A stretch of 64,000 bases of DNA from an uncultured Clostridia bacterium (lineage in GTDB: Bacteria; Bacillota; Clostridia; Oscillospirales; Acutalibacteraceae), in assembly GCA_904399395.1 (NCBI GenBank), contig CAJFPJ010000069.1, positions 56,894-120,893 of the forward strand, written 5' to 3'. Of the stretch, positions 1 through 8,470 are shown in pieces (position 1 is the first letter of the stretch; each line of letters opens with the position of its first letter). A model generated the notes under the pieces. The model had not been told where the DNA came from, searched no databases, and saw only the letters and a program-made list of their open reading frames with translations. A program made the position numbers and the translations under genes.

Positions 1-13
1 GAAAGGAGTTCCC

Positions 14-772
14 ATGATCATTGATGCAGACACCCACATCTCCCCCATCCGGGGGCCTCTCACCATCCCTGCGGAGGAGCTGATCTGCCACATGGACCGC
101 AGCGGCGTCAACAAGGCCGTCTGTTGGCTGCAGCCCCCCTATATGCGTTTGATCGATGATTCCCTGCAATATCTGTATCAGTCCGTAAAAAAATATCCGG
201 ATCGGCTGCTGGGCTTTGGTTGGGTGGATCCCCACCTGGGCCTTCAAAAGGGAAGAGATACGATTCGCCGTTGTGTGGAGGAATACGGTTTTTACGGCGT
301 CAAGCTCAACGGGGCCCAAAACAGCTTCTATATCGATGATGAAAGCATATCCCTGCCCCTGGCGGAAGAAGTCGCAAAAACGGGGAAGCTGCTAGCCTTC
401 CACATTGGGGCGGACGAATACGATTTCACCCATCCCTACCGGGCCATGAAGGTGGCGAAACGGTTCCCCGAAACCACCATCCTGCTGGTGCATATGGGAG
501 GCTCCGGTATCCCCGATCTTTCAAAAGCCTGCATAGAGGTTGCGAAGGAATGCCCCAATGTTCACTTGGTGGGAAGCAATATCGGCTGGAAAAAGGTAAT
601 TTCCGCCATTCGGGAGCTTGGGGCAGAGCGCGTCAGTTTCGGAAGCGATCTTCCATTTTCCGACATGCACGCCGACTTGGAAGCGTATAAGGCTTTTCTA
701 TCCGACTATTTTACACAGAAAGAAAAGGAGTTCGTTTTGGGAAAAAATATAGAGCGGGTATTCCGGCTCTGA
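14..772 (+). CDS. Amidohydrolase-2 family metal-dependent hydrolase
   Basis: A 252-residue TIM-barrel hydrolase of the amidohydrolase-2 (ACMSD-like) family. Visible marks are the N-terminal metal site in the form DADTH (the family usually has HxH), FHIG near residue 130, LVHMGGSG near residue 160 and the late GSDLPFSD motif with a metal-binding Asp. Such enzymes hydrolyse lactones, amides or decarboxylate small acids; the substrate cannot be told. A strong AAAGGAG lies 7 bases before the ATG, so the gene is complete although it begins 14 bases into the window. It ends 23 bases before the next gene and probably shares its transcript, suggesting a role in sugar or aromatic side-group breakdown beside a glycoside hydrolase. 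Confidence 0.85.
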   Translation: MIIDADTHISPIRGPLTIPAEELICHMDRSGVNKAVCWLQPPYMRLIDDSLQYLYQSVKKYPDRLLGFGWVDPHLGLQKGRDTIRRCVEEYGFYGVKLNGAQNSFYIDDESISLPLAEEVAKTGKLLAFHIGADEYDFTHPYRAMKVAKRFPETTILLVHMGGSGIPDLSKACIEVAKECPNVHLVGSNIGWKKVISAIRELGAERVSFGSDLPFSDMHADLEAYKAFLSDYFTQKEKEFVLGKNIERVFRL

Positions 773-795
773 CAAAAGGAGGCAACGCTACTACA

Positions 796-2220
796 ATGCT
801 TGTACATATGAAGGTGGATTTTTCTAAAAAGGTTATCGACTGGGACGGCTTCGGCTTTAACTATGTGGAAACCGCTCAAACGACCGATTATCGCAAGGAT
901 CCCCAGGATTACGGCGGCTTCAGCATTCTGCCGGAGGAAAAACGCGGGGAGATTTTAGAGCTTGTCTTCGGCGATAACGGCCTGAAGCCCAACACAATCA
1001 AAATGTTTCTCGACCCCTTCCATCAGGAGGCAGACCATTGCAACCAGCCGGGCTTGGGGAATATATCCCAGAAAAACTACGACCATCAGAAAGCCACGGC
1101 ATGGATGCGGTATTTTGTGAAGGAGGGATACCGGATTTCCCGTGAAAAGGGAAGGCCGTATCAGATCCTCACCACCTTGTATGGTCCCCCGCCGTTCATG
1201 ACAAAGCAGCGTTTCATGCGGGGAAGGGATCTGGATCCGGAGTACAGAGAGGAGCTTGCAAAATATATCACCTCCTGGATCCTCTACCTGCGGGATGCAG
1301 AAGGCCTTCCTGTGAAATACGCCTCTATCCACAACGAAGGGGAGGATTACAACCGATGGCCGGAAAACGGCGAAAGCGGAAACATCGGGACAGGCCACGA
1401 CTACAATCTCTATTGGACACCCGAGGCAGTAGCAGAATTCCTGCCCCTTCTGAAAAAAGTCCTGGAAGAAAACGGATGCGGAGAGATCGGGGTTACACCC
1501 GGGGAAACCTCCAACTGGACCCGGTTCTCTCACTGGGGTTATGCAAATGAGATCGCCAATCGTCCTGAATCCCTCAAAGCCATAGGTCTCATAACCTCCC
1601 ATGGCTTCAGCGGTGGCCTCATGGCGCAACCCGGCTACGGAGACCACAGGAGCGCCGGCGCAGATTGTATCCGGGAAAGGCGGCCCGATCTCCACAGCTG
1701 GGTCACCTCCACCAGCTGGAGCAGAATGGACGCGGAATTCGTATATCAGCTGTATGAAAATATCTACTGCGCAAAAAACAATTCCATCATCCCCTGGGCG
1801 GGAATCCAGAGGCCCAGCAAATGGGTAGGCGGCGACCCCAACCCCGGGAATGCCATTCAGGTGAATGAGGATGGTTCCTTCACCATTCGAGACGGCTACT
1901 ATTATTACAAACAGGTGTGCCCTGTGGGGCAGGCTGGCATGTATGCAGCTCAGACTTACAGCACGGATACCACCTGCTGCGTGATGGCGTTTGCGCAGAA
2001 TCACACCGATTCGCCCAATGCCTTCATTGTGGTCAACACGTCCTCCGAGGAGGCCCGGTGCAACCTTTCCCTGTTTTCCTGTGGAGATCGTTTTGAAGTG
2101 AGCCGCACCTCTCCCGCAGAGCATTGTGCCCCTCTTCCAGCTGTTTTTCCAAAAAACGGAGAGCTTTTCTATCTTGCCCCACCTAACTCCGTCACCACTT
2201 TTGTGGAAAAAAACGCCTGA
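796..2220 (+). CDS. GH30-like clan A glycoside hydrolase
   Basis: A 474-residue intracellular glycosidase with no signal peptide. The N-terminal GFGFNYVET resembles the opening strand of GH30/GH39 barrels; YASIHNEGED near residue 180 carries the Asn-Glu pair expected of the acid/base in clan GH-A, with Gly where many members have Pro. SHGFSG near residue 268 fits a later barrel strand, and the last 90 residues form a beta-rich domain (AFIVVNTSSEE) as in GH30 enzymes. The family assignment is tentative. An AAAGGAGG stands 13 bases before this ATG, a long spacing; the next in-frame ATG follows 12 bases later. It follows the amidohydrolase closely and is probably cotranscribed. Confidence 0.7.
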   Translation: MLVHMKVDFSKKVIDWDGFGFNYVETAQTTDYRKDPQDYGGFSILPEEKRGEILELVFGDNGLKPNTIKMFLDPFHQEADHCNQPGLGNISQKNYDHQKATAWMRYFVKEGYRISREKGRPYQILTTLYGPPPFMTKQRFMRGRDLDPEYREELAKYITSWILYLRDAEGLPVKYASIHNEGEDYNRWPENGESGNIGTGHDYNLYWTPEAVAEFLPLLKKVLEENGCGEIGVTPGETSNWTRFSHWGYANEIANRPESLKAIGLITSHGFSGGLMAQPGYGDHRSAGADCIRERRPDLHSWVTSTSWSRMDAEFVYQLYENIYCAKNNSIIPWAGIQRPSKWVGGDPNPGNAIQVNEDGSFTIRDGYYYYKQVCPVGQAGMYAAQTYSTDTTCCVMAFAQNHTDSPNAFIVVNTSSEEARCNLSLFSCGDRFEVSRTSPAEHCAPLPAVFPKNGELFYLAPPNSVTTFVEKNA

Positions 2221-2252
2221 CCACTTAAAGAGCATCCTGCCCTGCATGCAAA

Positions 2253-2289
2253 ATGCCCCCGCTCCGGTCTCGGACCGGAGCGGGGGCAT
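2253..2289. terminator. Convergent terminator, 17-bp perfect stem
   Basis: ATGCCCCCGCTCCGGTC pairs perfectly with its complement across a 3-base loop. It lies between the GH30-like gene and the convergent XRE regulator. The bottom strand continues with a short T run, so it should end the regulator transcript; the top strand is followed only by CCTTATT. Confidence 0.8.
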
Positions 2290-2303
2290 CCTTATTAATT
2301 TGC

Positions 2304-3668
2304 TCAGAGAAGGAATGGGAGAACTCCTGCTGCCTCCGTTACATCTCCATCTGCTTCCACAGCTTTCTTCGCCAGATTCCGCAGGATCTCACGGTCTATA
2401 AAGGGAGCGAGCCCGCAGAGCTGCCCAAGTCCCACTTTTTCTGAAAGCTTTTCCGCAGCCCTGGAAAGGCTTTCCCTCCCCACAAAAGGGGCCAGAGCTA
2501 CCAAATCCTCCAGACAAGGCTTTTCTTTTTCCACCGCTTCTGAAAAAAGGGCGTCCAGCGTTTCCCGGTCTGCGAAAGGCGCAAGCCCACAGAGATCCTG
2601 AAGGGAAATGTTTCCCGAAAGCCGCCTCAGCGCAGCGGAAATTTCCTCTCTCCCCACAAAGGGAGTAAGGGCACAAAGAGCTTCAGCAGAAACATCTTCT
2701 CGTTCCGCTGCCTTCCGAAAAAGCTCTTTCAGAACTTCCCTGTCGATGAAAGGCGCAAGACCGGAAAGCTCCTCAAATCCGGCAGTATCCGATATACGGC
2801 GGGCCGCTTCAGAAAGCAGGTGCCGTTCCGTAAAGGGGGCCAGAGCGCAGAGCTCCTCCATGGAAAAATCCTCTTTTTCCATGATTCTGGAAAACATCCG
2901 GCTCACCGCTTCTCTTCCGGCAAAGGGTGCAAGGCCGCAGAGCTGTTCCAGGTTGCAAGCCTCCTCTGCCTTTTCCAACAGAGCGGCCACCGTATCCCGG
3001 CTGAGAAAGGGTGCAAGGCTGCACAGATCTTCACAGGAAATGCCTTCACCGGCAGCTTCCACAACCAAGGAATCCAGAAACTCTCCTCGGAGAAAAGGGG
3101 CAAGGGCCTCTATATCCCGCAAATCCGTCCCCTTGTCTTTTACATATCTCTTTCTCCCGGTCTTCTCTCTTTCCTGCTGATCTCCGGGTTTTTCAAAAAG
3201 GGCCTCTTCTTTTTCAATAGAGCCCGCCGTTCTTTCAAAGCGGGTTTCCTCCCTCTCTGCAGTGTCAGCCGTCTTCTCCCATGCCATCTCCCTGGCCTCC
3301 CACGCGGCCTTTGCGAGCTTTTCCGCCTGCTCAGGCTTCAGGGCCGGAGCGATCTCCGCCACATCCTTGAGATGTATCTCCTCTTCCTTCACAAAGGCGG
3401 ACGGATCCTCGTCATGTAACATATGCTTCACCAGGTTTGTCCTGCGGATATCTTCCTTTCCCAAAAGCTCGTCTATGGATATTCCCAGAATTTCAGAAAG
3501 ATCCCCCAGCTTGGAAATATCCGGCATGGAATTTCCCCGCTCCCAATTGCTCACGGCCTGGTAGCTGACTCCCATTCGATCTGCAAGTTCCATCTGGGTC
3601 ATATTCTTTTCTTTGCGCAGCTGCGCCACGCGCCTCCCGATCATAACAGTATCAAACATTTCTTTCAC
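2304..3668 (-). CDS. XRE regulator with tandem LAPF two-helix repeats
   Basis: A 454-residue protein. Residues 9-63 are a classic Cro/C1 helix-turn-helix (TQMELADRMGVSYQAVSNWERG). Residues about 100-165 are highly charged and probably a coiled linker. The rest is a solenoid of nine full repeats and one partial repeat built on LxxLAPFxxRExL. The LAPF-to-LAPF distances alternate 28 and 30 residues, so the true unit is a 58-residue pair. The repeat may sense a ligand or protein partner; this is inference. The gene stands alone, has AAAGGTG before its ATG and a 7-bp leader hairpin (3725-3746) that could be an operator. It is not obviously coupled to either neighbour. Confidence 0.85.
   Translation of the reverse strand: MKEMFDTVMIGRRVAQLRKEKNMTQMELADRMGVSYQAVSNWERGNSMPDISKLGDLSEILGISIDELLGKEDIRRTNLVKHMLHDEDPSAFVKEEEIHLKDVAEIAPALKPEQAEKLAKAAWEAREMAWEKTADTAEREETRFERTAGSIEKEEALFEKPGDQQEREKTGRKRYVKDKGTDLRDIEALAPFLRGEFLDSLVVEAAGEGISCEDLCSLAPFLSRDTVAALLEKAEEACNLEQLCGLAPFAGREAVSRMFSRIMEKEDFSMEELCALAPFTERHLLSEAARRISDTAGFEELSGLAPFIDREVLKELFRKAAEREDVSAEALCALTPFVGREEISAALRRLSGNISLQDLCGLAPFADRETLDALFSEAVEKEKPCLEDLVALAPFVGRESLSRAAEKLSEKVGLGQLCGLAPFIDREILRNLAKKAVEADGDVTEAAGVLPFLL
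2307..3125 (-). repeat. LAPF repeat array inside the XRE regulator
   Basis: About 273 codons encode nine complete copies plus one partial copy of a 28- or 30-residue unit with consensus ExLCxLAPFxxRExLxxLxxxA. At DNA level the copies have diverged, so the array is old rather than a recent slippage expansion. An earlier degenerate copy (EIAPALKPEQAEKLAKAAW) occurs before the linker. Confidence 0.85.
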
Positions 3669-4011
3669 CTTTCCCTTTTACTGCTCCACTCCCTTTTCTC
3701 ACAAAAGAAGGGATTATCTGCCATGCCCGGTCTCATGATACCGGGCAGCACTCCAGCCGGCCTATTTTTAGTGTAACAGAAAAATCAAAAAAATCCATAA
3801 AGTGATGCTTGAATACAAAAATCATATCTCTTTCATAGATTTTCAAGCAGTAGTTGTATTCCTTTATCTTCAACCTTTTCTACTCTTCGGGCGATGGGTA
3901 TCCGGTGATCATGAAAGCAGAAAAACGCTCCTGCAATGGTGCAGGGGCGTTTCTCTGCTTGCTACAATGGGAAAGGAAGCCTGGTACTGCCGGAAACCGC
4001 GCCTGTCTTCC
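3669..4011. other. Intergenic leader of the XRE regulator plus terminator
   Basis: This stretch holds the 5' leader of the leftward XRE regulator, including a hairpin with arms GCCCGGT/ACCGGGC at 3725-3746, and the terminator of the next leftward gene at 3917-3958. The region 3780-3900 is AT-rich and shows no convincing gene. Confidence 0.5.
3917..3958 (-). terminator. Terminator of the small XRE gene
   Basis: Read on the minus strand, ACGCCCCTGCA, a CCAT loop, TGCAGGAGCGT and then TTTTCTG form a good intrinsic terminator about 55 bases after the stop of the gene at 4012. Confidence 0.75.
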
Positions 4012-4245
4012 CTACTTTTTCAAAGAACGGGGATAAGGCCTTGGATCGTCCGTTAACCCAGCTAAATAATCCATGCTTGTTTCCAGAGCTACAGCAATAC
4101 TTTTGCATTGTTCAAAGGTGTAGTATCGGATTCCTCTCTCCAGCTTGGAATAATCGCTTTGGTCGATACCGGTTAAAGTCTGCATCTTGATTTGTGTAAA
4201 CCGCTTCGCCAAACGCAATTCCTTCAGCCTGTTGTTCATTTTCAT
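4012..4245 (-). CDS. Small XRE-family DNA-binding protein
   Basis: A 77-residue protein that is almost entirely one Cro/C1 helix-turn-helix: RLKELRLAKRFTQIKMQTLTG, then a recognition helix around DQSDYSKLERG. It belongs to the single-domain regulators common in Clostridia and mobile elements, but no mobile element genes are nearby. In-frame GTG codons lie just upstream at 4248 and 4251; the ATG at 4245 is chosen because it is the first ATG, though no strong Shine-Dalgarno sequence is present. It could regulate itself or the orphan promoter with inverted repeats at 4354-4385. Confidence 0.75.
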   Translation of the reverse strand: MKMNNRLKELRLAKRFTQIKMQTLTGIDQSDYSKLERGIRYYTFEQCKSIAVALETSMDYLAGLTDDPRPYPRSLKK

Positions 4246-4353
4246 CACCACTAAAATTATGGCAAACCGACCTACAAAAATTAGGGTGAATTTGACCTTT
4301 AATTTCCATATTTAGGAAAAAAGTGAAGTTTTAAACGCAAAAAGAACTATATT

Positions 4354-4385
4354 TAGTCTACCATAGGATTCTTATAGACTATAAT
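4354..4385 (+). promoter_or_regulatory. Orphan rightward promoter with inverted repeat
   Basis: TAGTCTA (4354-4360) and TAGACTA (4375-4381) are inverted copies around a TATAAT box at 4380-4385. An AAAGGAG site follows at 4400, yet only a very short reading frame with a TTG start (11 codons, 4416) or non-standard starts follows before the hairpin at 4481. It is either a small regulatory RNA or a decayed leader gene. Confidence 0.35.
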
Positions 4386-4471
4386 ATCAAAAGCAGTAGA
4401 AAGGAGAAACCATATTTGCCAGCTTCGATTTTACTATTCTCTCATCCATGAGTCTCTATGCAAGACAACAT

Positions 4472-4505
4472 ATAAAAAAGTGCCCGGAAGCATAGCTTCC
4501 GAGCA
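4472..4505 (-). terminator. Terminator of degV
   Basis: On the minus strand TGCTCGGAAGC, a TAT loop and GCTTCCGGGCA are followed by CTTTTTTATA. The one G-U pair forms only in this orientation, so the hairpin serves degV. Confidence 0.85.
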
Positions 4506-4514
4506 TTTTCTGTG

Positions 4515-5399
4515 TCATCTCTTTTCTCCCATGAAAAACAATGCTACCGTTCCAGGGCCAGAGTGAGCTCCTATGGAAGGCCCCACATAGTTGATCAAGA
4601 ATCTTTTTGACCCAAAGCGTTCCCTCACCATCTCCGCCACAAGCTCTGCATCTTCCAAGCAATCCCCATGGCTGATGAACACTTCCGGGTTCTCATATTC
4701 TCCTATCTGCTTTTCCATATTATCCACTAAAGCTTTCAGGGCGTTCTTCCTGCCACGGACTTTTCCAACCGCCGTCAGTTTTCCCTCATTATCTACGTGG
4801 AGCACCGGCTTCATATTGATCAGCGTTCCCAGCACAGCGGTTGTCTTGGAGACACGCCCGCCTCTGTGGAGATGAAAAAGGTCATCTACCGTAAAGTTAT
4901 GGCATATATGAAGCTTATTTTTTTCAGCCCACGCAGCGGCTTCTTCCGCAGACAAGCCGTCATCCCGGAGTTTTGTGAGCTTATGCACCAGAAGGCCTTC
5001 TCCCAATGAACAGCATAAGGAATCGATCACAATAATTTTTCTCTCCGGATACTCATCTCCCACTTCTTTAGCAGCTGCCAATGCCGCCGAATAACTGCTG
5101 CTCAAAGCCGATGAAAAAGCGATATGCAGAATATCCTGCCCCTTTTCAGCCAAAGCTGAAAACACCTCCTTGGCCTGGTCAAAATTAATGCCAGAAGTTG
5201 TAGGGAGTTCCCCTGCCCGCATAGCTGCATAAAATTCCTTTTCCGGCATGGAGGTATCTCTTCCGTAAGTGATTCCACTCATGGTGTAGCCCAAATATAG
5301 CACACCCACCCCATGCTCTTTCAGATAGTCTGCAGGAAGATCTGCGTTGGAATCTGTGGTGACCTGAAAACGGGTGCCTTCCCGGATGGAAATATTCAT
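4515..5399 (-). CDS. DegV family fatty-acid-binding protein
   Basis: A 294-residue DegV/FakB-type protein that binds a fatty acid for phosphorylation by the FakA kinase in Gram-positive lipid scavenging. It shows the family's TDSNADLP opening near residue 15, the lipid-head-group Ser/Thr region TSGINFDQ near residue 75, the SSALSSSY loop near residue 112 and the HRGGRVSK motif near residue 190. It is a monocistronic gene with its own terminator and a strong TTGACA promoter overlapped by a long perfect palindrome, so it is probably under tight repression. FakA is not in the window. Confidence 0.92.
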   Translation of the reverse strand: MNISIREGTRFQVTTDSNADLPADYLKEHGVGVLYLGYTMSGITYGRDTSMPEKEFYAAMRAGELPTTSGINFDQAKEVFSALAEKGQDILHIAFSSALSSSYSAALAAAKEVGDEYPERKIIVIDSLCCSLGEGLLVHKLTKLRDDGLSAEEAAAWAEKNKLHICHNFTVDDLFHLHRGGRVSKTTAVLGTLINMKPVLHVDNEGKLTAVGKVRGRKNALKALVDNMEKQIGEYENPEVFISHGDCLEDAELVAEMVRERFGSKRFLINYVGPSIGAHSGPGTVALFFMGEKR

Positions 5400-5510
5400 A
5401 TGTTCGTTCCTCCTGTCGTTTCTTTGAGTTATATGCCGCTATACGTTTATATCCTGCCTAGGGAAAAGCATATGAGGGCAAAAAAATTAGTATTAGATAG
5501 TTATAATGAA

Positions 5511-5571
5511 TTCATAATATAGTATTTGATACTATATTATGAAATATACCATATAATCCCTTATATGTCAA
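5511..5571 (-). promoter_or_regulatory. degV promoter with 33-bp perfect palindrome operator
   Basis: On the minus strand TTGACA (5566-5571), 17 bases and TATATT (5543-5548) form a near-consensus promoter. Immediately downstream, 5511-5543 is an inverted repeat with two perfect 15-base arms (TTCATAATATAGTAT and its complement) around TTG. A repressor bound there would cover the start of transcription. No adjacent regulator gene is obvious. Confidence 0.8.
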
Positions 5572-5609
5572 TTACAGGATAAAAGTACGTCAATTCATCC
5601 ATACTTCTC

Positions 5610-5638
5610 TTGAACGCCTTCCACAAACAGCGTATAAT
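5610..5638 (+). promoter_or_regulatory. Promoter of the GH13 gene
   Basis: TTGAAC (5610-5615), 17 bases, TATAAT (5633-5638). The resulting leader is about 180 bases; it contains C-rich and T-rich runs but no fold that I recognise. Confidence 0.7.
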
Positions 5639-5822
5639 AAAAATATACCTTTTCCCCCCAAGGCTTTCCCATCCGGTAAGCAAAAAAGTGCTTTTTAGCA
5701 GTATTTTTGTTATCTTTTCAAGCCAGAGGTTCTATCCATTGTAAATACACAGACGGCAAAGTTTTGCTGAAAAAGATTTTCTGCATTTTCACTCTATTTT
5801 TGATATAAAGGCGGATTCAGAT

Positions 5823-7802
5823 ATGTTCAATTCCAGAAGTTCATCCCATCGCAGCCCTCTGGGGGCTGTTGCCGAACAACAGCCTGTCCATTTACGCATC
5901 ACTGTGGAACGGGAACTCCACTGTTCCGCTGCCTATCTTCATGTTATCCGCGATGGTGTTCCAGGAGAAGAATGCTATGGAATGTTCTGGTGCGGAATGA
6001 ACGGAGATGACCGGGAATGGTGGGAATGCCACTATATTCCCCAAGCTCCCGGGCTATATTTTTACTATTTCACCATCGACACATGGAACGGTTCTCTTTC
6101 TCTGCAGAGAGCCCGGTATGGCCCGGGAGGCCAGAGCACTCTGGAGCATACAGGCCTTTTATGGCAGCTAACTGTTTATGAAAAGAGTTTCACTACTCCA
6201 GATTGGCTGGCCGGTGGCATTTTATACCAGATTTTTCCCGATCGGTTTTTTTCTTCCGGCACCCCGAAAGAATCCCTGCCCTGGGGGCGAACCATGCACG
6301 CCTCCTGGGAAGAGGAGCCCGAATGGAGACCCAATGAACAGGGAAAAATTACCAACTCCGATTATTTTGGCGGCGACCTCTGCGGTATCCGGGAAAAGCT
6401 CCCCTACCTACACTCGCTAGGCGTCACCTGCATATACCTGAATCCCATTTTTGAGGCTCATTCCAATCACCGCTATAACACAGCGGATTACAGCCGTATC
6501 GATCCCCTTCTGGGAACAGAGAAAGATTTTTCCTCCCTTTGCCGGGAAGCTGCAAAGTATGGAATCCGTGTCCTTTTGGACGGCGTTTTTAGCCACACAG
6601 GCAGCGACAGCATCTATTTCAACCGGGAGGGCCGGTATCCAGGCCCGGGAGCCTATCAGGATTTTTATTCCCCTTACGCCAGCTGGTATACATTTCGCCA
6701 CTGGCCCGATGATTACGAATGCTGGTGGAATTTTGATACTCTTCCCAATGTGAAGGAAACAGATCCCCATTACATGGAATATATCACCGGGGAAAGAGGA
6801 ATCGTTCGCAAATGGCTGAAAGCAGGAGCATCCGGCTGGCGACTGGATGTAGCCGATGAGCTGCCGGATCCCTTTCTGGATAAGCTGCGAGAAGCAACCA
6901 AAGCAGAAAACCCCGATGCGCTGATACTGGGGGAAGTGTGGGAAGATGCCTCCAACAAAAGCGCTTACGGTCAGAGACGGCGCTATCTTCTGGGCCGTCA
7001 GCTGGATAGCGTTATGAATTATCCCTTTCGCAACGCCGTATTAGGATTCCTAACGGGAGCTTCCCCCTCGGATATGATGGAAATCATCCTCTCTGTAGCA
7101 GAGAACTACCCGCCTCAGGTTCTGCGCCTGCTGATGAATCATATCGGCACACACGATACAGAGCGTGCACTCACCGTTTTGGCAGGCGAGCCTTCTTCCG
7201 GCAGGGGGCGGGACTGGCAGAGCCGCCAGAAATTATCTCCCGATCAGCGGGAAAGGGGGCTCCGCCTTCTCCGGCTGGCAGCGGCTATGCAGTTCACCCT
7301 GCCGGGTGTACCCTGCATCTATTACGGGGATGAAGCGGGAATGGAGGGCTATCGGGATCCCTTTAACCGCGCCCCCTATCCCTGGGGGAAGGAAGATCAA
7401 AGCCTTCTGAAATTTTACCGGCGGTTGGGCGCCTTCCGCAGGAGCTGTTCCTGCCTGAAAGAGGGAACCTTTGAACCCCGCATGGCCCAAGATGACGTAA
7501 TGGCTTATATCCGCCAGGATGAAACCGATGCTGTTTTCTGTGCAGTTAATCGCAGTGAATCCCCTCGCCATTTCCGGCTGGGCGTGGAGTGGCACCGGGC
7601 CGAGGCGCTCTTTGGCGCATCTCCCGGTGAGGACGGCGAGTTATTTCTGGAGCCTCTTTCTTGCACGATCCTCCGCCTTTTGCCGGAGCCGCCGGAAGAA
7701 TGCAGGAGGCCCCCTGCAGCAGAGGCACCAAAAATGAAAGTTCCTCCCAGGACTGCCTCTGAACTGGCTTCTGCCGGGCCCAGAAAAACAGCTTCCTTCT
7801 AG
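5823..7802 (+). CDS. GH13 alpha-glycosidase (neopullulanase/maltogenic amylase type)
   Basis: A 659-residue cytoplasmic alpha-glucan hydrolase. The first 125 residues form an N-terminal beta domain like CBM34, which in this subfamily helps dimerise. The (beta/alpha)8 barrel starts at GGILYQIFPDRFF near residue 132. Conserved regions are visible: LLDGVFSHTG near 252, GWRLDVADE with the nucleophile Asp near 341, LILGEVWED with the acid Glu near 371, and NHIGTHDTE near 445. The final 45 residues are Pro/Ala-rich and unlike the family. No signal peptide is present, so it acts on imported maltodextrins. AAGGCGG lies 8 bases before the ATG. Single-gene transcript. Confidence 0.93.
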   Translation: MFNSRSSSHRSPLGAVAEQQPVHLRITVERELHCSAAYLHVIRDGVPGEECYGMFWCGMNGDDREWWECHYIPQAPGLYFYYFTIDTWNGSLSLQRARYGPGGQSTLEHTGLLWQLTVYEKSFTTPDWLAGGILYQIFPDRFFSSGTPKESLPWGRTMHASWEEEPEWRPNEQGKITNSDYFGGDLCGIREKLPYLHSLGVTCIYLNPIFEAHSNHRYNTADYSRIDPLLGTEKDFSSLCREAAKYGIRVLLDGVFSHTGSDSIYFNREGRYPGPGAYQDFYSPYASWYTFRHWPDDYECWWNFDTLPNVKETDPHYMEYITGERGIVRKWLKAGASGWRLDVADELPDPFLDKLREATKAENPDALILGEVWEDASNKSAYGQRRRYLLGRQLDSVMNYPFRNAVLGFLTGASPSDMMEIILSVAENYPPQVLRLLMNHIGTHDTERALTVLAGEPSSGRGRDWQSRQKLSPDQRERGLRLLRLAAAMQFTLPGVPCIYYGDEAGMEGYRDPFNRAPYPWGKEDQSLLKFYRRLGAFRRSCSCLKEGTFEPRMAQDDVMAYIRQDETDAVFCAVNRSESPRHFRLGVEWHRAEALFGASPGEDGELFLEPLSCTILRLLPEPPEECRRPPAAEAPKMKVPPRTASELASAGPRKTASF

Positions 7803-7833
7803 AAGCATTTCAAAACAGATATAACAGCAAAAC

Positions 7834-7875
7834 CGCCCACCGCAGAATATAACTGCGGTGGGCGATTACGTTTTT
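7834..7875. terminator. Bidirectional terminator after GH13
   Basis: A 12-bp perfect stem (CGCCCACCGCAG and complement) with loop AATATAA, followed by a T run on the top strand; the bottom strand continues GGTTTTGC. It separates the convergent GH13 gene and the ECF operon. Confidence 0.85.
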
Positions 7876-7939
7876 ATAGGGGTCGCTCAAATCAGAAATC
7901 AACACCCCTTTCCCGCATAGGAATGCCTCAGAAGGGGGA

Positions 7940-8467
7940 TTACCCGGCAAGCTTTCCATCCAAAAACAGGAAAAGCCTCCGCAAAGGAGTAAACAGCACC
8001 AACATCAAAAAAAAGTTCCCCACACAGTGCAAAAGATCGAAGGGAATGCCGGAGACCACATAGGCAATCCATCCGCCAATCCCGCCCACAAACAGATAGA
8101 AAGGACTGGTGAGAATACCGAAGAAAAGGCCGAAGGCTCCGGAAAGGAGGGCGCAGAAAAGAGGTCCAGCCATTTTCCGGGTAAGAAGGGTCAAAAAATG
8201 CAAGATATACCAAATATAGAGGTACGAAAACCACCATATTCCAAAACCATACAGAACACCTTCCAGAATCACAAAGACCGCAATTGCCCATCTGGCCAAT
8301 TTAGGGCGGAACAATGTAAATTGGATCACCAGAAGGGAAACAGGCTCGATATTGGGCAGCCCGCTCATAACCACTTGCCCAATCAGCAGGATCCCCGCCA
8401 TGACGGCCGTATATACGGCGTTCTGAGCTTGGTGTAATCCCTTTCCCCCGTTCGCACTACTCTTCAT
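7940..8467 (-). CDS. ECF transporter substrate-binding (S) component
   Basis: A 175-residue membrane protein with about five hydrophobic segments, matching the S-component fold of energy-coupling factor vitamin importers. It would capture a small cofactor and work with a shared EcfT-EcfA energising module that is not in the window. Marks include the N-terminal VYTAVMAGILLIGQ helix and YLYIWYILHFLTLL in the middle. It begins 3 bases after the stop of the DUF4430 lipid-anchored or membrane-tethered protein; that pairing suggests the extracellular DUF4430 domain hands ligand to this S component. Cobalamin or a related corrinoid is a guess based on DUF4430's relation to transcobalamin. Confidence 0.8.
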   Translation of the reverse strand: MKSSANGGKGLHQAQNAVYTAVMAGILLIGQVVMSGLPNIEPVSLLVIQFTLFRPKLARWAIAVFVILEGVLYGFGIWWFSYLYIWYILHFLTLLTRKMAGPLFCALLSGAFGLFFGILTSPFYLFVGGIGGWIAYVVSGIPFDLLHCVGNFFLMLVLFTPLRRLFLFLDGKLAG

Positions 8468-8470
8468 GCC

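Noticed and set aside
955..2289. Long open frame on the minus strand (444 codons)
   Set aside because: It is the mirror of the GH30-like gene, has no family marks and no ribosome site, and runs through the shared terminator.
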